64,000 bases of DNA from Clostridiales bacterium (GCA_017615755.1 JAFZZM010000054.1:1-64000); one strand, 5' to 3'. Counted from the first letter of the stretch, positions 15,574-25,112 are shown. Translations and numbers: made by a program. Notes: generated from the sequence alone by a model not told the origin.

Positions 15574-15620
15574 TTATAAAATAGTAGTCTCGAATAGAAG
15601 ATGATCTGGAGGGTGTTATC

Positions 15621-16388
15621 ATGTTATATTCGCAACAGGGATACCGGGTTCTCCTGTCCTTGGCGACCTGGTGGGATAAGTGGAAGGACCGCTTATATAC
15701 CAATTTGATTGAAGAAGAACGATATAAGTACCTGTTAAAGGGACTGTGGATGACGATGAAGATCACGTTCTTCGCGTTGCTTCTTGGCGTAGCGCTGGGT
15801 GTGGTTGCGGCTATTGTACGTGCTACACATGACAAGACGATCAAGGAGATGCGTCCGGGTATTAAGAGATTCCTGCTTAAGTTTTTCAATACGATCGTGA
15901 ATCTCTATCTGACCGTGATCCGTGGAACGCCTGTGGTCGTTCAGCTCATGATCATGTACTATATCATCTTCGCTTCCTCAACAAATACCTTGCTTGTTGC
16001 CTCTTTGGCCTTTGGTATCAACTCCGGTGCATATGTCGCGGAGATCATCCGTTCCGGTATCATGAGTATCGATAACGGACAATTTGAAGCCGGTCGTTCT
16101 CTGGGATTTAATTATGTGCAGACCATGATCTACATCATTATTCCGCAGGCTTTTAAGAACGTTCTGCCTGCGCTGGCCAATGAGTTTATCGTATTGATCA
16201 AAGAAACATCTGTCTCCGGTTACGTTGGCATCATGGACCTTGCCCGTGGTGGTGACGTTATCCGAAGCCGTACATATGACGCGCTTCCCGGTCTTCTTGC
16301 TGTAGCAATTATTTACCTGGTCGTCGTTATCTTCTTTACCAAGTTAGTATCGATACTTGAAAGGAGGCTGAGAAACAGTGAGCGCTGA
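15621..16388 (+). CDS. Polar amino-acid ABC transporter permease
   Basis: A 255-residue inner-membrane permease of the HisM/GlnP family. A cytoplasmic N-terminal part of about 38 residues is followed by about five membrane helices. [17 protein letters not shown] (about 96-112) is the family signature, and the [14 protein letters not shown]...PQAF region (about 156-175) is the EAA loop that contacts the ATPase. It forms the translocation channel, probably as a homodimer. GGAGGGTG precedes ATG 15621. The 3' end overlaps the ATPase gene by 11 bases, so the pair is co-translated. Confidence 0.9.
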   Translation: MLYSQQGYRVLLSLATWWDKWKDRLYTNLIEEERYKYLLKGLWMTMKITFFALLLGVALGVVAAIVRATHDKTIKEMRPGIKRFLLKFFNTIVNLYLTVIRGTPVVVQLMIMYYIIFASSTNTLLVASLAFGINSGAYVAEIIRSGIMSIDNGQFEAGRSLGFNYVQTMIYIIIPQAFKNVLPALANEFIVLIKETSVSGYVGIMDLARGGDVIRSRTYDALPGLLAVAIIYLVVVIFFTKLVSILERRLRNSER

Positions 16389-17169
16389 GAATTCCAATAA
16401 CGAAACAACGAAGACGATTGAAAACGGTGAAGTCCTTATCTCAGTAGATGGACTGGCCAAGCACTACAAGAGCAAGCGAGGTGAGATCCATGCTCTGGAC
16501 GGGATCACCACGGACATCAAGAAGGGAGAGGTACTGGTCATCATCGGACCTTCCGGCTCCGGTAAATCCACATTCCTCCGTTCGCTGAATCTCCTTGAGA
16601 TGCCGACAGAAGGTACGATCACTTTTGAAGGAGTGGACATCACTTCTCCGAAAAACGATATCAACAAACTCCGTCAGAAGATGGGTATGGTGTTCCAGCA
16701 CTTCAATCTTTTCCCGCATCTGACGATCCTGGATAATATGACGCTGGCGCCGAGAAAGCTTCTGAAGATGAGTAGAGACGATGCGGAGGCAAAGGCGAGA
16801 GAACTGCTCAAGAAGGTTGCTCTGGAAGACCGTGAACTTGCGTATCCCAGCCAGCTTTCCGGTGGACAGAAACAGCGTATCGCTATTGTCCGTGCACTTT
16901 GTATGTCTCCGGATGTGCTTCTGTTCGACGAACCGACTTCGGCACTGGATCCGGAAATGGTCGGTGAAGTTCTCGATGTTATGAAGGATCTCGCAAAGTC
17001 CGGAATGACGATGGCAGTCGTTACGCATGAGATGGGTTTTGCAAGAGAAGTCGGTTCCCGTGTGATCTTCATGGACGAAGGAAAGATCGTCGAGGAGGGT
17101 ACTCCGGACGAGATCTTCAATCATCCGAAGAACGAGAGACTCCAGTCTTTCCTGGCTAAGGTCCTTTAA
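16378..17169 (+). CDS. Polar amino-acid ABC transporter ATPase (GlnQ-like)
   Basis: A 263-residue ABC ATPase. Walker A is GPSGSGKST (about 59-67), the Q-loop is [11 protein letters not shown], the signature is LSGGQKQR (about 160-167), Walker B is VLLFDEPTS (about 179-187), and the His switch is VTHEMGFA. This is the polar amino-acid importer class. It drives uptake with the permease just upstream. The first 22 residues are a polar extension rarely found in GlnQ. The GTG start at 16378 has AAGGAGG ten bases upstream, inside the permease gene. A terminator follows about 30 bases after the stop. Confidence 0.92.
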   Translation: MSAENSNNETTKTIENGEVLISVDGLAKHYKSKRGEIHALDGITTDIKKGEVLVIIGPSGSGKSTFLRSLNLLEMPTEGTITFEGVDITSPKNDINKLRQKMGMVFQHFNLFPHLTILDNMTLAPRKLLKMSRDDAEAKARELLKKVALEDRELAYPSQLSGGQKQRIAIVRALCMSPDVLLFDEPTSALDPEMVGEVLDVMKDLAKSGMTMAVVTHEMGFAREVGSRVIFMDEGKIVEEGTPDEIFNHPKNERLQSFLAKVL

Positions 17170-17200
17170 TCTCCAGGTTAAAATCGATAGTGCTTTTACA

Positions 17201-17233
17201 AAAGAGGAATGCAGATCGCATTCCTCTTTTTTG
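17201..17233 (+). terminator. Rho-independent terminator after the amino-acid ABC operon
   Basis: AAAGAGGAATGC (17201-17212) pairs perfectly with GCATTCCTCTTT (17218-17229), then a T run. Confidence 0.85.
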
Positions 17234-17333
17234 TGTACATAAAGATTACACATCGGAGAACTATACTGACCTTAAAGAAAGGGAAATGGCTCGGCGGAAG
17301 TTCGGTCCGGGACATCAGGAAAGGAGTCCGATG

Positions 17334-18473
17334 ATGAAAAAGAAGTTGTGCGTGCTGATGACGGTGTTAGTCATGGCTAATCTTAATGTGGCCTGCAGGA
17401 AGGAAAATGTGGAAATCATGAGTGCTCCTGCATATCAGGTGCCTTCTTTGTATACGAGAGCTACCGTGTCGGAGGATGAACCGGACCCGCCGAGAAAAAA
17501 AGAAGAACTTCGTTATCTTGCTTCGGAGACGGATGCCGTGGGAAAGACCATCAGTAAATGGCCATCGATCTCACTAAGCGGTGATCCGGATGAGGTGATC
17601 GAGATCAAGGAGGATTGTTTTTACGAAGATGAGAGATTCTTCCTTTTCTTCCAGAAAGGTGTGAAGATCCATGGCGATCTGGCCGGGCATATTGACCGCA
17701 TCATGAGTGAACTGGAAGAGCTTTTGCATATGTCGTATGAACGCGATCCGGTAAACAGCGATATCAACTGGAGGTTTTTGTACTTCGACAATGCCTTTTC
17801 CGATGTGAACCGGGACCTGGGAAAACTGAATATCCTGATCCTTAAAAATCCGCATGACGGCCGTGTCGAGTGGGCCGGAGAAAATGTCGCCGTTCTGTAT
17901 GAAGAGGATGTATTCTCACCGGAATACGATCTTCAGGCAGCGTACCACGAAATGGCACACGCACTGCAGCTTCGTCAGTCGGGTCCTTTTGGAAGAGTAC
18001 TGGCAGAAGGTATTGCGACCTATGCCGAATATAAACTGGCGGTCCTGGAAAACCGCCCGGCATGGGATACGGCATTCTTCATCCGCGATGAAAGAAATCC
18101 ATATCCGTACGATGAGACGAGGATCTATGCCGATCCGGTCGGAACATATATCTACGATACGGAAGTGGAAAGCGGACATGCGAACAGTGAGTACCAGTAC
18201 GGGATCCGTTTTGTGACGTTCCTGGTGGAAACTTACGGCGAGGATGTCATCGACAGGATGTGCCGTATCTCGCTTCAGTTTGACTACGAAGAATCCCGTA
18301 CCGACATGATCATGCGTGTGATCAAAGATGCTACATCGGACGATGTGTTTGAGAGATTTGCGAAGTGGCTTCCCGAAGGATGGAAGAAATTCGGAGAAGA
18401 ATATGTGGAATACATGAGACAGTTCGATCCGACATTACAATACAAAACCGATTCTAAACAGGCGCCTGTCTGA
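17334..18473 (+). CDS. Putative gluzincin-type zinc metallopeptidase lipoprotein
   Basis: A 379-residue protein with a lipoprotein signal peptide ending LNVAC near residue 22. In the middle (about 205) is HEMAHAL, an HExxH zinc-binding motif, followed about 20 residues later by EGIATYAEY, where Glu could be the third zinc ligand. This is the gluzincin arrangement. So it is probably a surface-anchored peptidase; the family is not more closely recognisable. GAP: the region before the motif has Asp/Glu-rich strands. ATG 17334 has AAGGAG 7 bases upstream (ATG 17331 is also possible). It is 30 bases before the LRR-PASTA-DUF4214 gene, so the two exported proteins are likely co-expressed. Confidence 0.72.
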   Translation: MKKKLCVLMTVLVMANLNVACRKENVEIMSAPAYQVPSLYTRATVSEDEPDPPRKKEELRYLASETDAVGKTISKWPSISLSGDPDEVIEIKEDCFYEDERFFLFFQKGVKIHGDLAGHIDRIMSELEELLHMSYERDPVNSDINWRFLYFDNAFSDVNRDLGKLNILILKNPHDGRVEWAGENVAVLYEEDVFSPEYDLQAAYHEMAHALQLRQSGPFGRVLAEGIATYAEYKLAVLENRPAWDTAFFIRDERNPYPYDETRIYADPVGTYIYDTEVESGHANSEYQYGIRFVTFLVETYGEDVIDRMCRISLQFDYEESRTDMIMRVIKDATSDDVFERFAKWLPEGWKKFGEEYVEYMRQFDPTLQYKTDSKQAPV

Positions 18474-18503
18474 AGAATAATAACATGCAAGGAGGAAAAA
18501 AGA

Positions 18504-20618
18504 ATGAGAAAAATGAAAGCGATGTATGCAGGCCTTCTGGCAGCCGGAATCCTGTCTGCACCATTACTGACGGCGGGGCAGATGCAGGTCCGGGCTGATC
18601 TGAAAGATCCGTCACAAGAAAAAGAGGTGATGGCAGGTCAGGACATCAAGATCGACAAGAAGCTGTTCCCGGATGAAGATTTTCTGGCATATGTTAAGCA
18701 TGAACTGGATCCGGATCCGGACGGAGTACTTACGCAGGAGGAGATCCTGTCGATCAACTCGATCGATGTTGATGGTATTCCGATCCGGTCTCTGGCAGGT
18801 ATCGAGATCTTTACGGAACTCGAAGTGTTAGACTGCAATTTTTGTGAGATATCGGAACTGGATCTGTCCGGAAATCCCAAACTGAAAGAATTGTATTGCT
18901 TCAATGGCAAACTGGAAAAACTGAATGTTTCCGGGAATACTGATCTGGAAACACTCATGTGTAATGCGAATCAGATAGAGACACTGGATGTGACGAAGAA
19001 TACCAAACTGAAGCAGCTTGATTGTTTCGAGAATAACCTGGACAGATTGGACATTAGTAAATGCCCGGAACTTTTCCATGTGGATTGCTACGGTAACCAT
19101 ATCCGTGAACTGGATACAAGTAAGAATTCCAAACTTGAGTACATCAGCTGCGGTTACAATCCGATCGAAAAAATTGACGTGAGTGCCAATAAAAAACTGA
19201 AGGAATTCTGGTGCTATGGCGCCAATCTTTCGAGGGTGGATCTGAGCGGACATAAGGACTTGTATTATCTGAGTCTTGCCGAGAATCCGATGGATGCTTT
19301 CTACATCTGCGATTGCCCGATCCTGTTTGAACTGATGGAGAAATACCCGCTTCAGAAAGCGGACGATACACATGGCGGCACGGAGATCCTCTATAGTCAG
19401 GGACAACTGGATATTAACGGAACGATGACGGACTGTGCCATTTTCTTTAATGCCTCGGCTACTATGATTACGGACAGGAATGCAACTCCGGCGCCCAAGA
19501 AGCCGACGGTTGCGCCGACCACGACTCCGGTTCCACCGTCTGTGAAAATGCCGGATGTGATCGGAATGCAGCCTGAAGAGGCAAAAACTCTGGTTGAAAA
19601 AGAACTGATGGCCGGCGGTTTTGAAGAGGTCATTGTCCGTTTCGGCTGGGTAGATATGTCCGGAAGAAATGCAGGACTGGTCGTTGATCAGACTCCTGAA
19701 GCTGACGAGATCGTCTACATCACGGAGCCTTCTATTACAGTGTACCTGACGGTGTCTGAGGACTACCCGACACCGGCTCCTGTTTCACCAACTCCCGGCG
19801 ACCCGACGCCTAAGCCGGACGATCCGACACCTGTTCCCGGCGACCCGACACCGGATCCGGAAAAAGAGCAGACATTTGAAGCTTTTGTGGAGCGTCTGTA
19901 TGAGGTGGCACTGAACCGTGCTTCTGAACCGGAAGGAAAAGCTTTCTGGGTCGAAAAGGTTAAGAACGGTGAGTATAACGGAGCGGATTGTGCGAGATTC
20001 TTCCTCATCGAAGCGCCTGAATTCATGAACCGTAATCTGGACAACAGTGACTTCCTGGAAGTGCTTTATAAGACTTTCTATGACCGCAAATCCGACGCAA
20101 ATGGTAAGGCGTACTGGATGGGCCGTCTTGAAAATGGAACCGAAAGAGTGACTGTAGTAAATGACTTCATCGAATCAACCGAGTGGTGTAATGTCTGTGC
20201 GACATACGGCGTACGTTCCGGTGCCCTCTACCATAAAGCCGAGTATGCATCGAAGAATGCGATCGAGTTTGCCACACGTCTTTATACATGCTGTCTCGGA
20301 AGAGCGGCAGAAGAGAAGGGTTTACGATACTGGAGCCTCGCGCTGACAAATCTGGAACAGACCGGTTACAGCGCTGCAAAGCAGTTCTTCACGGGTGGAG
20401 AATTCGTGAACCTGAAAACCTCTGATGAAGAGTATGTGAAACGCCTTTACACGACCTTTATGGGAAGAGATCCGGAGGCAAGTGAAGTTTCCTACTGGGC
20501 CGGAGAGATCAAGGCAAACCGTCAGAACAGGACTAGCGTTCTGGAGTTCTTCGGCGGAAGTGAAGAGTTCACCAAGATCTGTAACCAATACGGAATCGAA
20601 AGAGGAGAAGTCAACTGA
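18504..20618 (+). CDS. Secreted LRR - PASTA - DUF4214 surface protein
   Basis: A 704-residue exported protein. Residues 1-31 are a signal peptide (LTAGQMQVRA end). Residues 45-280 hold bacterial leucine-rich repeats of about 21 residues with the pattern LxxLDCxxNxLxxLDVSxN. Residues about 350-417 form a PASTA domain (MPDVIGMQPEEAKTLV ... VVDQTPEA), a fold known to bind cell-wall fragments. A Pro/Thr linker of PTPxPxDPTP repeats follows (418-452). The rest has four DUF4214-type units (ERLYEVALNRASEPEGKAFW and similar). No sortase motif or C-terminal membrane segment is present, so cell attachment might be through PASTA. It is a paralogue in the DUF4214 part of the protein at 57795-59264. GGAGGAAAA lies before ATG. 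Confidence 0.82.
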   Translation: MRKMKAMYAGLLAAGILSAPLLTAGQMQVRADLKDPSQEKEVMAGQDIKIDKKLFPDEDFLAYVKHELDPDPDGVLTQEEILSINSIDVDGIPIRSLAGIEIFTELEVLDCNFCEISELDLSGNPKLKELYCFNGKLEKLNVSGNTDLETLMCNANQIETLDVTKNTKLKQLDCFENNLDRLDISKCPELFHVDCYGNHIRELDTSKNSKLEYISCGYNPIEKIDVSANKKLKEFWCYGANLSRVDLSGHKDLYYLSLAENPMDAFYICDCPILFELMEKYPLQKADDTHGGTEILYSQGQLDINGTMTDCAIFFNASATMITDRNATPAPKKPTVAPTTTPVPPSVKMPDVIGMQPEEAKTLVEKELMAGGFEEVIVRFGWVDMSGRNAGLVVDQTPEADEIVYITEPSITVYLTVSEDYPTPAPVSPTPGDPTPKPDDPTPVPGDPTPDPEKEQTFEAFVERLYEVALNRASEPEGKAFWVEKVKNGEYNGADCARFFLIEAPEFMNRNLDNSDFLEVLYKTFYDRKSDANGKAYWMGRLENGTERVTVVNDFIESTEWCNVCATYGVRSGALYHKAEYASKNAIEFATRLYTCCLGRAAEEKGLRYWSLALTNLEQTGYSAAKQFFTGGEFVNLKTSDEEYVKRLYTTFMGRDPEASEVSYWAGEIKANRQNRTSVLEFFGGSEEFTKICNQYGIERGEVN

Positions 20619-20729
20619 CGCACAAATCTTACTACGTTTTTTCGGTGCTGTCTCAGAACCATTCTGCCGAATTATAACGATCAGTTAGGTTGAACCTGGA
20701 GTACTACATACTTTTTTAAAAAAACGTGT

Positions 20730-20883
20730 AAAAGTATGCATTTTTCCTATACCCCCTCCCCCATATCGGCACATATCGGAAAGTGAAAAGACCGATATAG
20801 CTTTCATCCCGTACGAAAAGCACTTGGATCTGTTACTTCAGGCCATCAATTTAACAGCAGAGCGGAGAAAAATGCATACTTTT
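20730..20883. repeat. 17-base perfect inverted repeat, arms 120 bases apart
   Basis: AAAAGTATGCATTTTTC at 20730-20746 is the exact reverse complement of GAAAAATGCATACTTTT at 20867-20883. A partial third copy (CATACTTTTTT) lies at 20707-20717. No open frame lies between the arms. It could be a small mobile-element remnant or the base stem of an RNA. Confidence 0.7.
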
Positions 20884-21056
20884 TCTGAAAAAAACTGAAT
20901 TTGGTATGAATTCACATCTTCAAAATCGTCTGTATACCCCCCGGGGGTATGCAGAAAAAACGGATCAGGTATTCCAGCGGGAAAAGGCCTCGTGATCAAA
21001 AAGTGAAACACCATCATCTGTCCGGCAAACCCATACCACCCGGGTTTCGCCCACAA

Positions 21057-21098
21057 GAAAAGGGACAATCTCGTTAGTTTTGAGATAGTCCCTTTTTT
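21057..21098 (+). terminator. Rho-independent terminator upstream of GH3 gene
   Basis: AAAAGGGAC-ATCTC pairs with GAGAT-GTCCCTTTT, with one mismatch, followed by more T. It ends whatever transcript reads through 20619-21056. Confidence 0.75.
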
Positions 21099-21172
21099 CG
21101 TTTCTTGCCGGATGTGGACAAAAAATAAGTCATACCAAAACAGAAAGTGACAAGAAAAAAAAGAAGCCGCTC

Positions 21173-21181
21173 TGTTATAAT
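21173..21181 (+). promoter_or_regulatory. Extended -10 promoter for GH3 gene
   Basis: TGT then TATAAT (21176-21181), 47 bases before the start codon. GTGACA at 21147-21152 is too far for a standard -35. Confidence 0.6.
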
Positions 21182-21228
21182 GGAAGCACCATATAACTTT
21201 ACGACCATCGATTATGGAGGGCGAGCCT

Positions 21229-23367
21229 ATGAAGAGAGAACTGGCAAAAGAGAAGGCAAGAGAACTTCTTTCCAAGATGACTACAGAAGAAAAAGTGGCG
21301 CAGATGATCCAGGTTACTTATACGGATGGTGGCAGGGAGGGAGCACTGAAGTGGGCAAAACTCGGTGCGGGTTCTTTTCTCCATGTATTAGGTGACGATG
21401 CCAGAGAACTCCAGCAGGAGGCTATGAAGACAAGACTTGGTATTCCGGTGATCTTCGGTATCGATGCTATCCATGGACATGGTTTGAATAATAAGGCGAC
21501 GATCTTCCCGTCCCAGCTTGCATGCGCATGCAGCTGGAATCCGGAAGTGGCAAGAAAGATGGGCGAAGTGACAGCCCGTGAAGTTGCTACCGATGGTCTG
21601 CACTGGACATTCTCTCCGGTCCTCTGTATCGGTCGTGATACCCGTTGGGGACGTGTGAATGAGACGTTCGGTGAAGATCCGTATCTGATCGGAGAACTCG
21701 GCGCGGCAATCATCAAGGGTTACCAGGGCGAAGATCTTTCCGACGATGAACATATCCTCGCTTGTGCGAAACATTATCTCGGCTATGGTGAAGCAACCGG
21801 CGGCCGTGATGCGTACGATACGGAAGTTACGGAAAGAAAAGTCAGAGAGGTATTTCTGCCTCCGTTTAAGAAAGCGGTCGATGCAGGTTGTGCCACGATC
21901 ATGACTGCATATGGTTTCCTGGATGGAACTCCGCTTACAGCAAACCGCAGGATCCTGCACGATGTCCTTCGTGATGAACTGGATTTCGATGGTTTCGTAA
22001 TTACTGACTGGGATAATACGAGAAGCCTTGTATGGCTGCAGCATATTGCTTCTGACATGTCCGAAGCATCGATCATGGCGGCATCTGCCGGTAATGACAT
22101 GATCATGACGACCAAGGAATTCTATCAGGGCATGCTCGATGCACTCCGTGACGGCAAGGTCGATATATCCGTTGTCGATGAAGCGGTACTGCATATTCTG
22201 ACGATCAAATATGAGATGGAACTTTTTGAGAAGCCGGAGAAGAAAGGTGAGCCCGGCTGCTTCGGTAAGCAGGAACATCTGGATGCGTCTCTTGATGCTG
22301 CTAGAAAGAGCGTAACACTTCTTAGAAATAACGGCATGCTGCCTCTTGGGGGCAATGTGAAGAAGGTGGCGGTCATTGGCGAGAATGCGGACAATGTACG
22401 TGCACAGTATGGTGACTGGACCTATTTCACACATCCTGTTCCGGACCCGGAAAACACTCGTCCGGCGATCCGTCCATATGTGACACTTTGGGAAGGCGTT
22501 AAGGAGATCTGCGATCAGTCCGGTATCGAAGCCGTTTATGCGAAAGGCTGTAAAGTCAGACCGATTGAGGGGCAGAACGAAGATGCGGATCTGGAAGAAG
22601 CAGTTCGTGCCGCTTCCGATGCCGATGTGATCATCTATGCTGTCGGTGATGTGATCCCACAGTTCGGTGAATTCTCTGACCGTGCGGATCTGAACCTTTC
22701 CGGAAGACAGTTTGAACTGTTCAATAAGCTGAAAGAAACAGGAAAGCCGATCTGTACCGTATTGATTTCTTCCAAGCCGCTCTGCATGGGCGATACGGCA
22801 GAGAAGGCCGATGCCGTGATCTGCGGATTCAATGGTGGTATGTTTGCCGGTACTGCTCTGGCCGAGGCGATCTTCGGAAAACTGAATCCGAGCGGACGTC
22901 TTCCGATCTCCTTCCCGAGACATACAGGACAAATCCCGGTCTACTACAACCAGATGCCAGGATGGCATGGCGGAAAATACAACGACCTGCCGATCGAGCC
23001 ACTCTTTGCGTTCGGCGAAGGAATGGGCTACAGTGCTTTTGCCTATGAAGATCTGGCCGTAGATGCCAACCTGAAGCTTACCGTAACAGTAAAGAACACC
23101 GGTGATCAGGACGGCGTGGAGACTGTGCAGATCTACCAGAACGACAGCGTATCCAGCGTATTGACGCCTGTGAAGCGCCTGATTGCATTTACACAGGTTG
23201 CGTTGGCTTCAGGTGAATCAAAGGTCGTGGAGATCCAGTTGAGCAATGACGATTTTGCGCTGATCAACAGCAAGTGCGAGAAGGTCGTCGAGCCGGGTGA
23301 GTTTACTGTTTTTGCAGGACACAGCAGCAAGGACGAAGATCTGATCTCTATCAAGATCAACCTGTAA
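21229..23367 (+). CDS. Glycoside hydrolase family 3 (beta-glucosidase, BglX-like)
   Basis: A 712-residue GH3 enzyme with the usual three parts: a barrel (about 1-310), an alpha/beta sandwich (about 340-550) and a C-terminal fibronectin-III-like domain (about 600-712). The catalytic nucleophile is the Asp in GFVITDWDN near residue 260. HYLGYGEATGGRD and RVNETFGEDPYL are family signatures. It removes beta-linked glucose (or xylose) from the non-reducing end of short sugars. There is no signal peptide, so it works in the cytoplasm on imported oligosaccharides. ATG 21229 is chosen because GGAGGG lies 7 bases upstream; ATG 21214 would precede that site. The DUF3737 gene starts 27 bases after the stop. 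Confidence 0.92.
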   Translation: MKRELAKEKARELLSKMTTEEKVAQMIQVTYTDGGREGALKWAKLGAGSFLHVLGDDARELQQEAMKTRLGIPVIFGIDAIHGHGLNNKATIFPSQLACACSWNPEVARKMGEVTAREVATDGLHWTFSPVLCIGRDTRWGRVNETFGEDPYLIGELGAAIIKGYQGEDLSDDEHILACAKHYLGYGEATGGRDAYDTEVTERKVREVFLPPFKKAVDAGCATIMTAYGFLDGTPLTANRRILHDVLRDELDFDGFVITDWDNTRSLVWLQHIASDMSEASIMAASAGNDMIMTTKEFYQGMLDALRDGKVDISVVDEAVLHILTIKYEMELFEKPEKKGEPGCFGKQEHLDASLDAARKSVTLLRNNGMLPLGGNVKKVAVIGENADNVRAQYGDWTYFTHPVPDPENTRPAIRPYVTLWEGVKEICDQSGIEAVYAKGCKVRPIEGQNEDADLEEAVRAASDADVIIYAVGDVIPQFGEFSDRADLNLSGRQFELFNKLKETGKPICTVLISSKPLCMGDTAEKADAVICGFNGGMFAGTALAEAIFGKLNPSGRLPISFPRHTGQIPVYYNQMPGWHGGKYNDLPIEPLFAFGEGMGYSAFAYEDLAVDANLKLTVTVKNTGDQDGVETVQIYQNDSVSSVLTPVKRLIAFTQVALASGESKVVEIQLSNDDFALINSKCEKVVEPGEFTVFAGHSSKDEDLISIKINL

Positions 23368-23394
23368 AATATTTAACGAAGGATTTTTGACAGC

Positions 23395-24255
23395 ATGAGT
23401 AACGAGACACAAAAGAGGACTAACATTAAGGGACAAACATTTGACGAAGAACGGGCACTTTATAACGCGATGCATGTAAATGTTTCGGAGTGCAATTTTG
23501 AAGGCCCGGCTGACGGAGAATCGGCATTAAAAGAAGCCAGGGATATCAAGGTGAAAGATTGCCGGTTCGCCCTTCGTTATCCGCTTTGGCACGTCGTAGA
23601 TTTTTCGGTAGAGAATGTCACAATGGAAGAGACATGCCGTGCACCGATCTGGTATGCGAAACACGGTGTGCTGAAGAACGCTGAGCTCCGCGGTGTGAAA
23701 GCGGTGCGAGAGTGCGAGGATATCAGGATCAAGGATTGCACGATCAACTCCGTGGAATTCGGATGGAAGTGCGACGGGATCGCACTGAAAGACGTGACCA
23801 TTTCATCGGAGTATGTCTTCTTTGACAGCAAGAACGTGTCTCTTTCCGATGTGACTATGACGGGCAAGTATTCTTTCCAATATGTTGACGGACTTGAAAT
23901 CAAGAACTCGAATCTCGATACGAAAGATGCGTTCTGGCACAGCAAGAATGTGACAGTGAAGGATAGTGTGGTCAAGGGAGAATACCTGGCATGGTTTTCA
24001 GAGAATCTGACCTTGATCAACTGCAAGATCATCGGCACACAGCCGTTCTGTTACTGTAAGAATCTGAAACTTGTAAACTGCACCATGGTGGGGTGTGATC
24101 TTGCTTTTGAATATTCGGAAGTCGAGGCGGATGTCAAGGGCAGGATCGACTCGGTGAAGAATCCGAAATCCGGCACGATCACCTGCGATGAAGTGGGTGA
24201 GATCATCTCCGGAAATACTGTTATGGAGTGTTCTGGTAAAGTCATCATAAGGTGA
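23395..24255 (+). CDS. DUF3737 family protein (right-handed beta-helix)
   Basis: A 286-residue protein matching DUF3737. It opens with the family pattern GQTFDEERALYNAMHVNVS and continues as short repeats of about 20 residues alternating polar and hydrophobic positions with Cys and Asn ladders (CRFALRYPLWHVVDF, LTLINCKIIG), typical of a right-handed beta-helix. It is cytoplasmic, with no signal peptide. The function of the family is not known to me; beta-helix proteins often bind or alter carbohydrates. Its place 27 bases after a GH3 glucosidase suggests co-transcription. A palindrome GTGACCATGGTCAC (24252-24265) followed by T-rich sequence overlaps the stop codon and might end the transcript. 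Confidence 0.85.
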   Translation: MSNETQKRTNIKGQTFDEERALYNAMHVNVSECNFEGPADGESALKEARDIKVKDCRFALRYPLWHVVDFSVENVTMEETCRAPIWYAKHGVLKNAELRGVKAVRECEDIRIKDCTINSVEFGWKCDGIALKDVTISSEYVFFDSKNVSLSDVTMTGKYSFQYVDGLEIKNSNLDTKDAFWHSKNVTVKDSVVKGEYLAWFSENLTLINCKIIGTQPFCYCKNLKLVNCTMVGCDLAFEYSEVEADVKGRIDSVKNPKSGTITCDEVGEIISGNTVMECSGKVIIR

Positions 24256-24285
24256 CCATGGTCACTGTTTCTCGTTTTTGGCCTA

Positions 24286-24294
24286 TGCTACAAT
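24286..24294 (+). promoter_or_regulatory. Extended -10 promoter for TraX-like gene
   Basis: TGC then TACAAT (24289-24294), 41 bases before ATG 24335. Confidence 0.45.
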
Positions 24295-24334
24295 TCTTCT
24301 GTCGAGAAGGAAAAGGAGACCCTTCTTACGATAA

Positions 24335-25108
24335 ATGACGGAAAAGAGAAACGAAGACATGGAAGAATTCACACCTGATAAAAGAATGTCCGGCAGGCTG
24401 AAACTGAATCGGAATCAGTTGAAGTATCTGTTGATCATTGCGATGGTCATCGATCATCTGGCCTGGCGGTATTTCCCGACAAGGACCCTGAGCGGACAGA
24501 TCCTGCATTTCATCGGAAGACTGACCGGACCCGGCATGGCCGTTCTTCTTGCAGAAGGGTATCAATATACGAGAAACAAGACGAAGTATGCTCTCCGTCT
24601 GTTCCTGTTTGCGCTGGTTTCCTGGGCTCCCTATTCGCTCAATAATTTCAATCGATTCCCATATTTTGGTATGGATATGTTTGGTGTGATCTGGACACTG
24701 TTTATTGCTTTCCTGACAGTGTGGATGTGGGATAGCATCAAAGGAAAGAAGCCGCTGAAGATCCTTCTGGTCGTACTTGGATGCGGATTGTCACTTCTGG
24801 GTGACTGGAGTATCTTTGCAGTGCTTTGGGCGCTGTTCTGTTATATCTATCGTGACAACGAGAAGAAGAAATGGATCTCTTTCGGCATCATTGCCGCAGT
24901 CGAAGTGACGCTGACAATCGTGATGTCTGCAGTCATGGATCATAACGGATGGCTTTCCGCGTTCCAGACCGGTGTCGTACTGGTACCGATCGTCTTCATC
25001 TTTTTCTACAACAGAAAACCGGGCAGCAAGAACCCGTTCCACAAATGGTTCTTCTACGTATTCTATCCGCTTCACATATTGGTGTTGTATTTACTTCGTA
25101 TTCTCTGA
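24335..25108 (+). CDS. TraX family membrane protein (putative acyltransferase)
   Basis: A 257-residue membrane protein with about seven to eight hydrophobic segments after a charged 25-residue N-terminus. The opening LKYLLIIAMVIDHLAW and GRLTGPGMAVLLAEGYQYTRNK are the TraX signature; in F plasmid TraX acetylates the pilin N-terminus. Chromosomal relatives in Clostridia are common and of unknown substrate. The conserved His in MVIDHLAW is a likely catalytic or acyl-binding residue. The pilus operons here are about 28 kb away, so a link is only speculative. The ribosome site GGAG is 17 bases from ATG 24335, so ATG 24359 is an alternative start. Confidence 0.82.
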   Translation: MTEKRNEDMEEFTPDKRMSGRLKLNRNQLKYLLIIAMVIDHLAWRYFPTRTLSGQILHFIGRLTGPGMAVLLAEGYQYTRNKTKYALRLFLFALVSWAPYSLNNFNRFPYFGMDMFGVIWTLFIAFLTVWMWDSIKGKKPLKILLVVLGCGLSLLGDWSIFAVLWALFCYIYRDNEKKKWISFGIIAAVEVTLTIVMSAVMDHNGWLSAFQTGVVLVPIVFIFFYNRKPGSKNPFHKWFFYVFYPLHILVLYLLRIL

Positions 25109-25112
25109 AGAA

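Larger units (their letters stand above)
20619..21228. other. Long non-coding stretch with nested repeats
   Basis: About 600 bases without a convincing gene. It contains a perfect 17-base inverted repeat (20730-20746 and 20867-20883), a GC-rich palindrome at 20934-20950 (ATACCCC / GGGGTAT), two copies of CATATCGG near 20762-20780 with an inverse CCGATATAG near 20791-20799, a strong terminator at 21057-21098 and the promoter of the GH3 gene. The terminator is 440 bases after the preceding stop, so a structured transcript may lie in between. Confidence 0.5.

Noticed and set aside
20838-21275. Minus-strand open frame of 145 codons over the non-coding region
   Set aside because: It overlaps the GH3 start and a strong terminator, has no ribosome site, and its residues look like random translation of AT-rich sequence.
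21388-22968. Long minus-strand frame (526 codons) inside the GH3 gene
   Set aside because: Antisense shadow of a clear GH3 coding sequence; residues are rich in Arg, His, Ile and Asp with no domain.
24335-25108. TraX as evidence for a conjugative element
   Set aside because: No other transfer gene is present, and chromosomal TraX-like acyltransferases are common in Clostridia.
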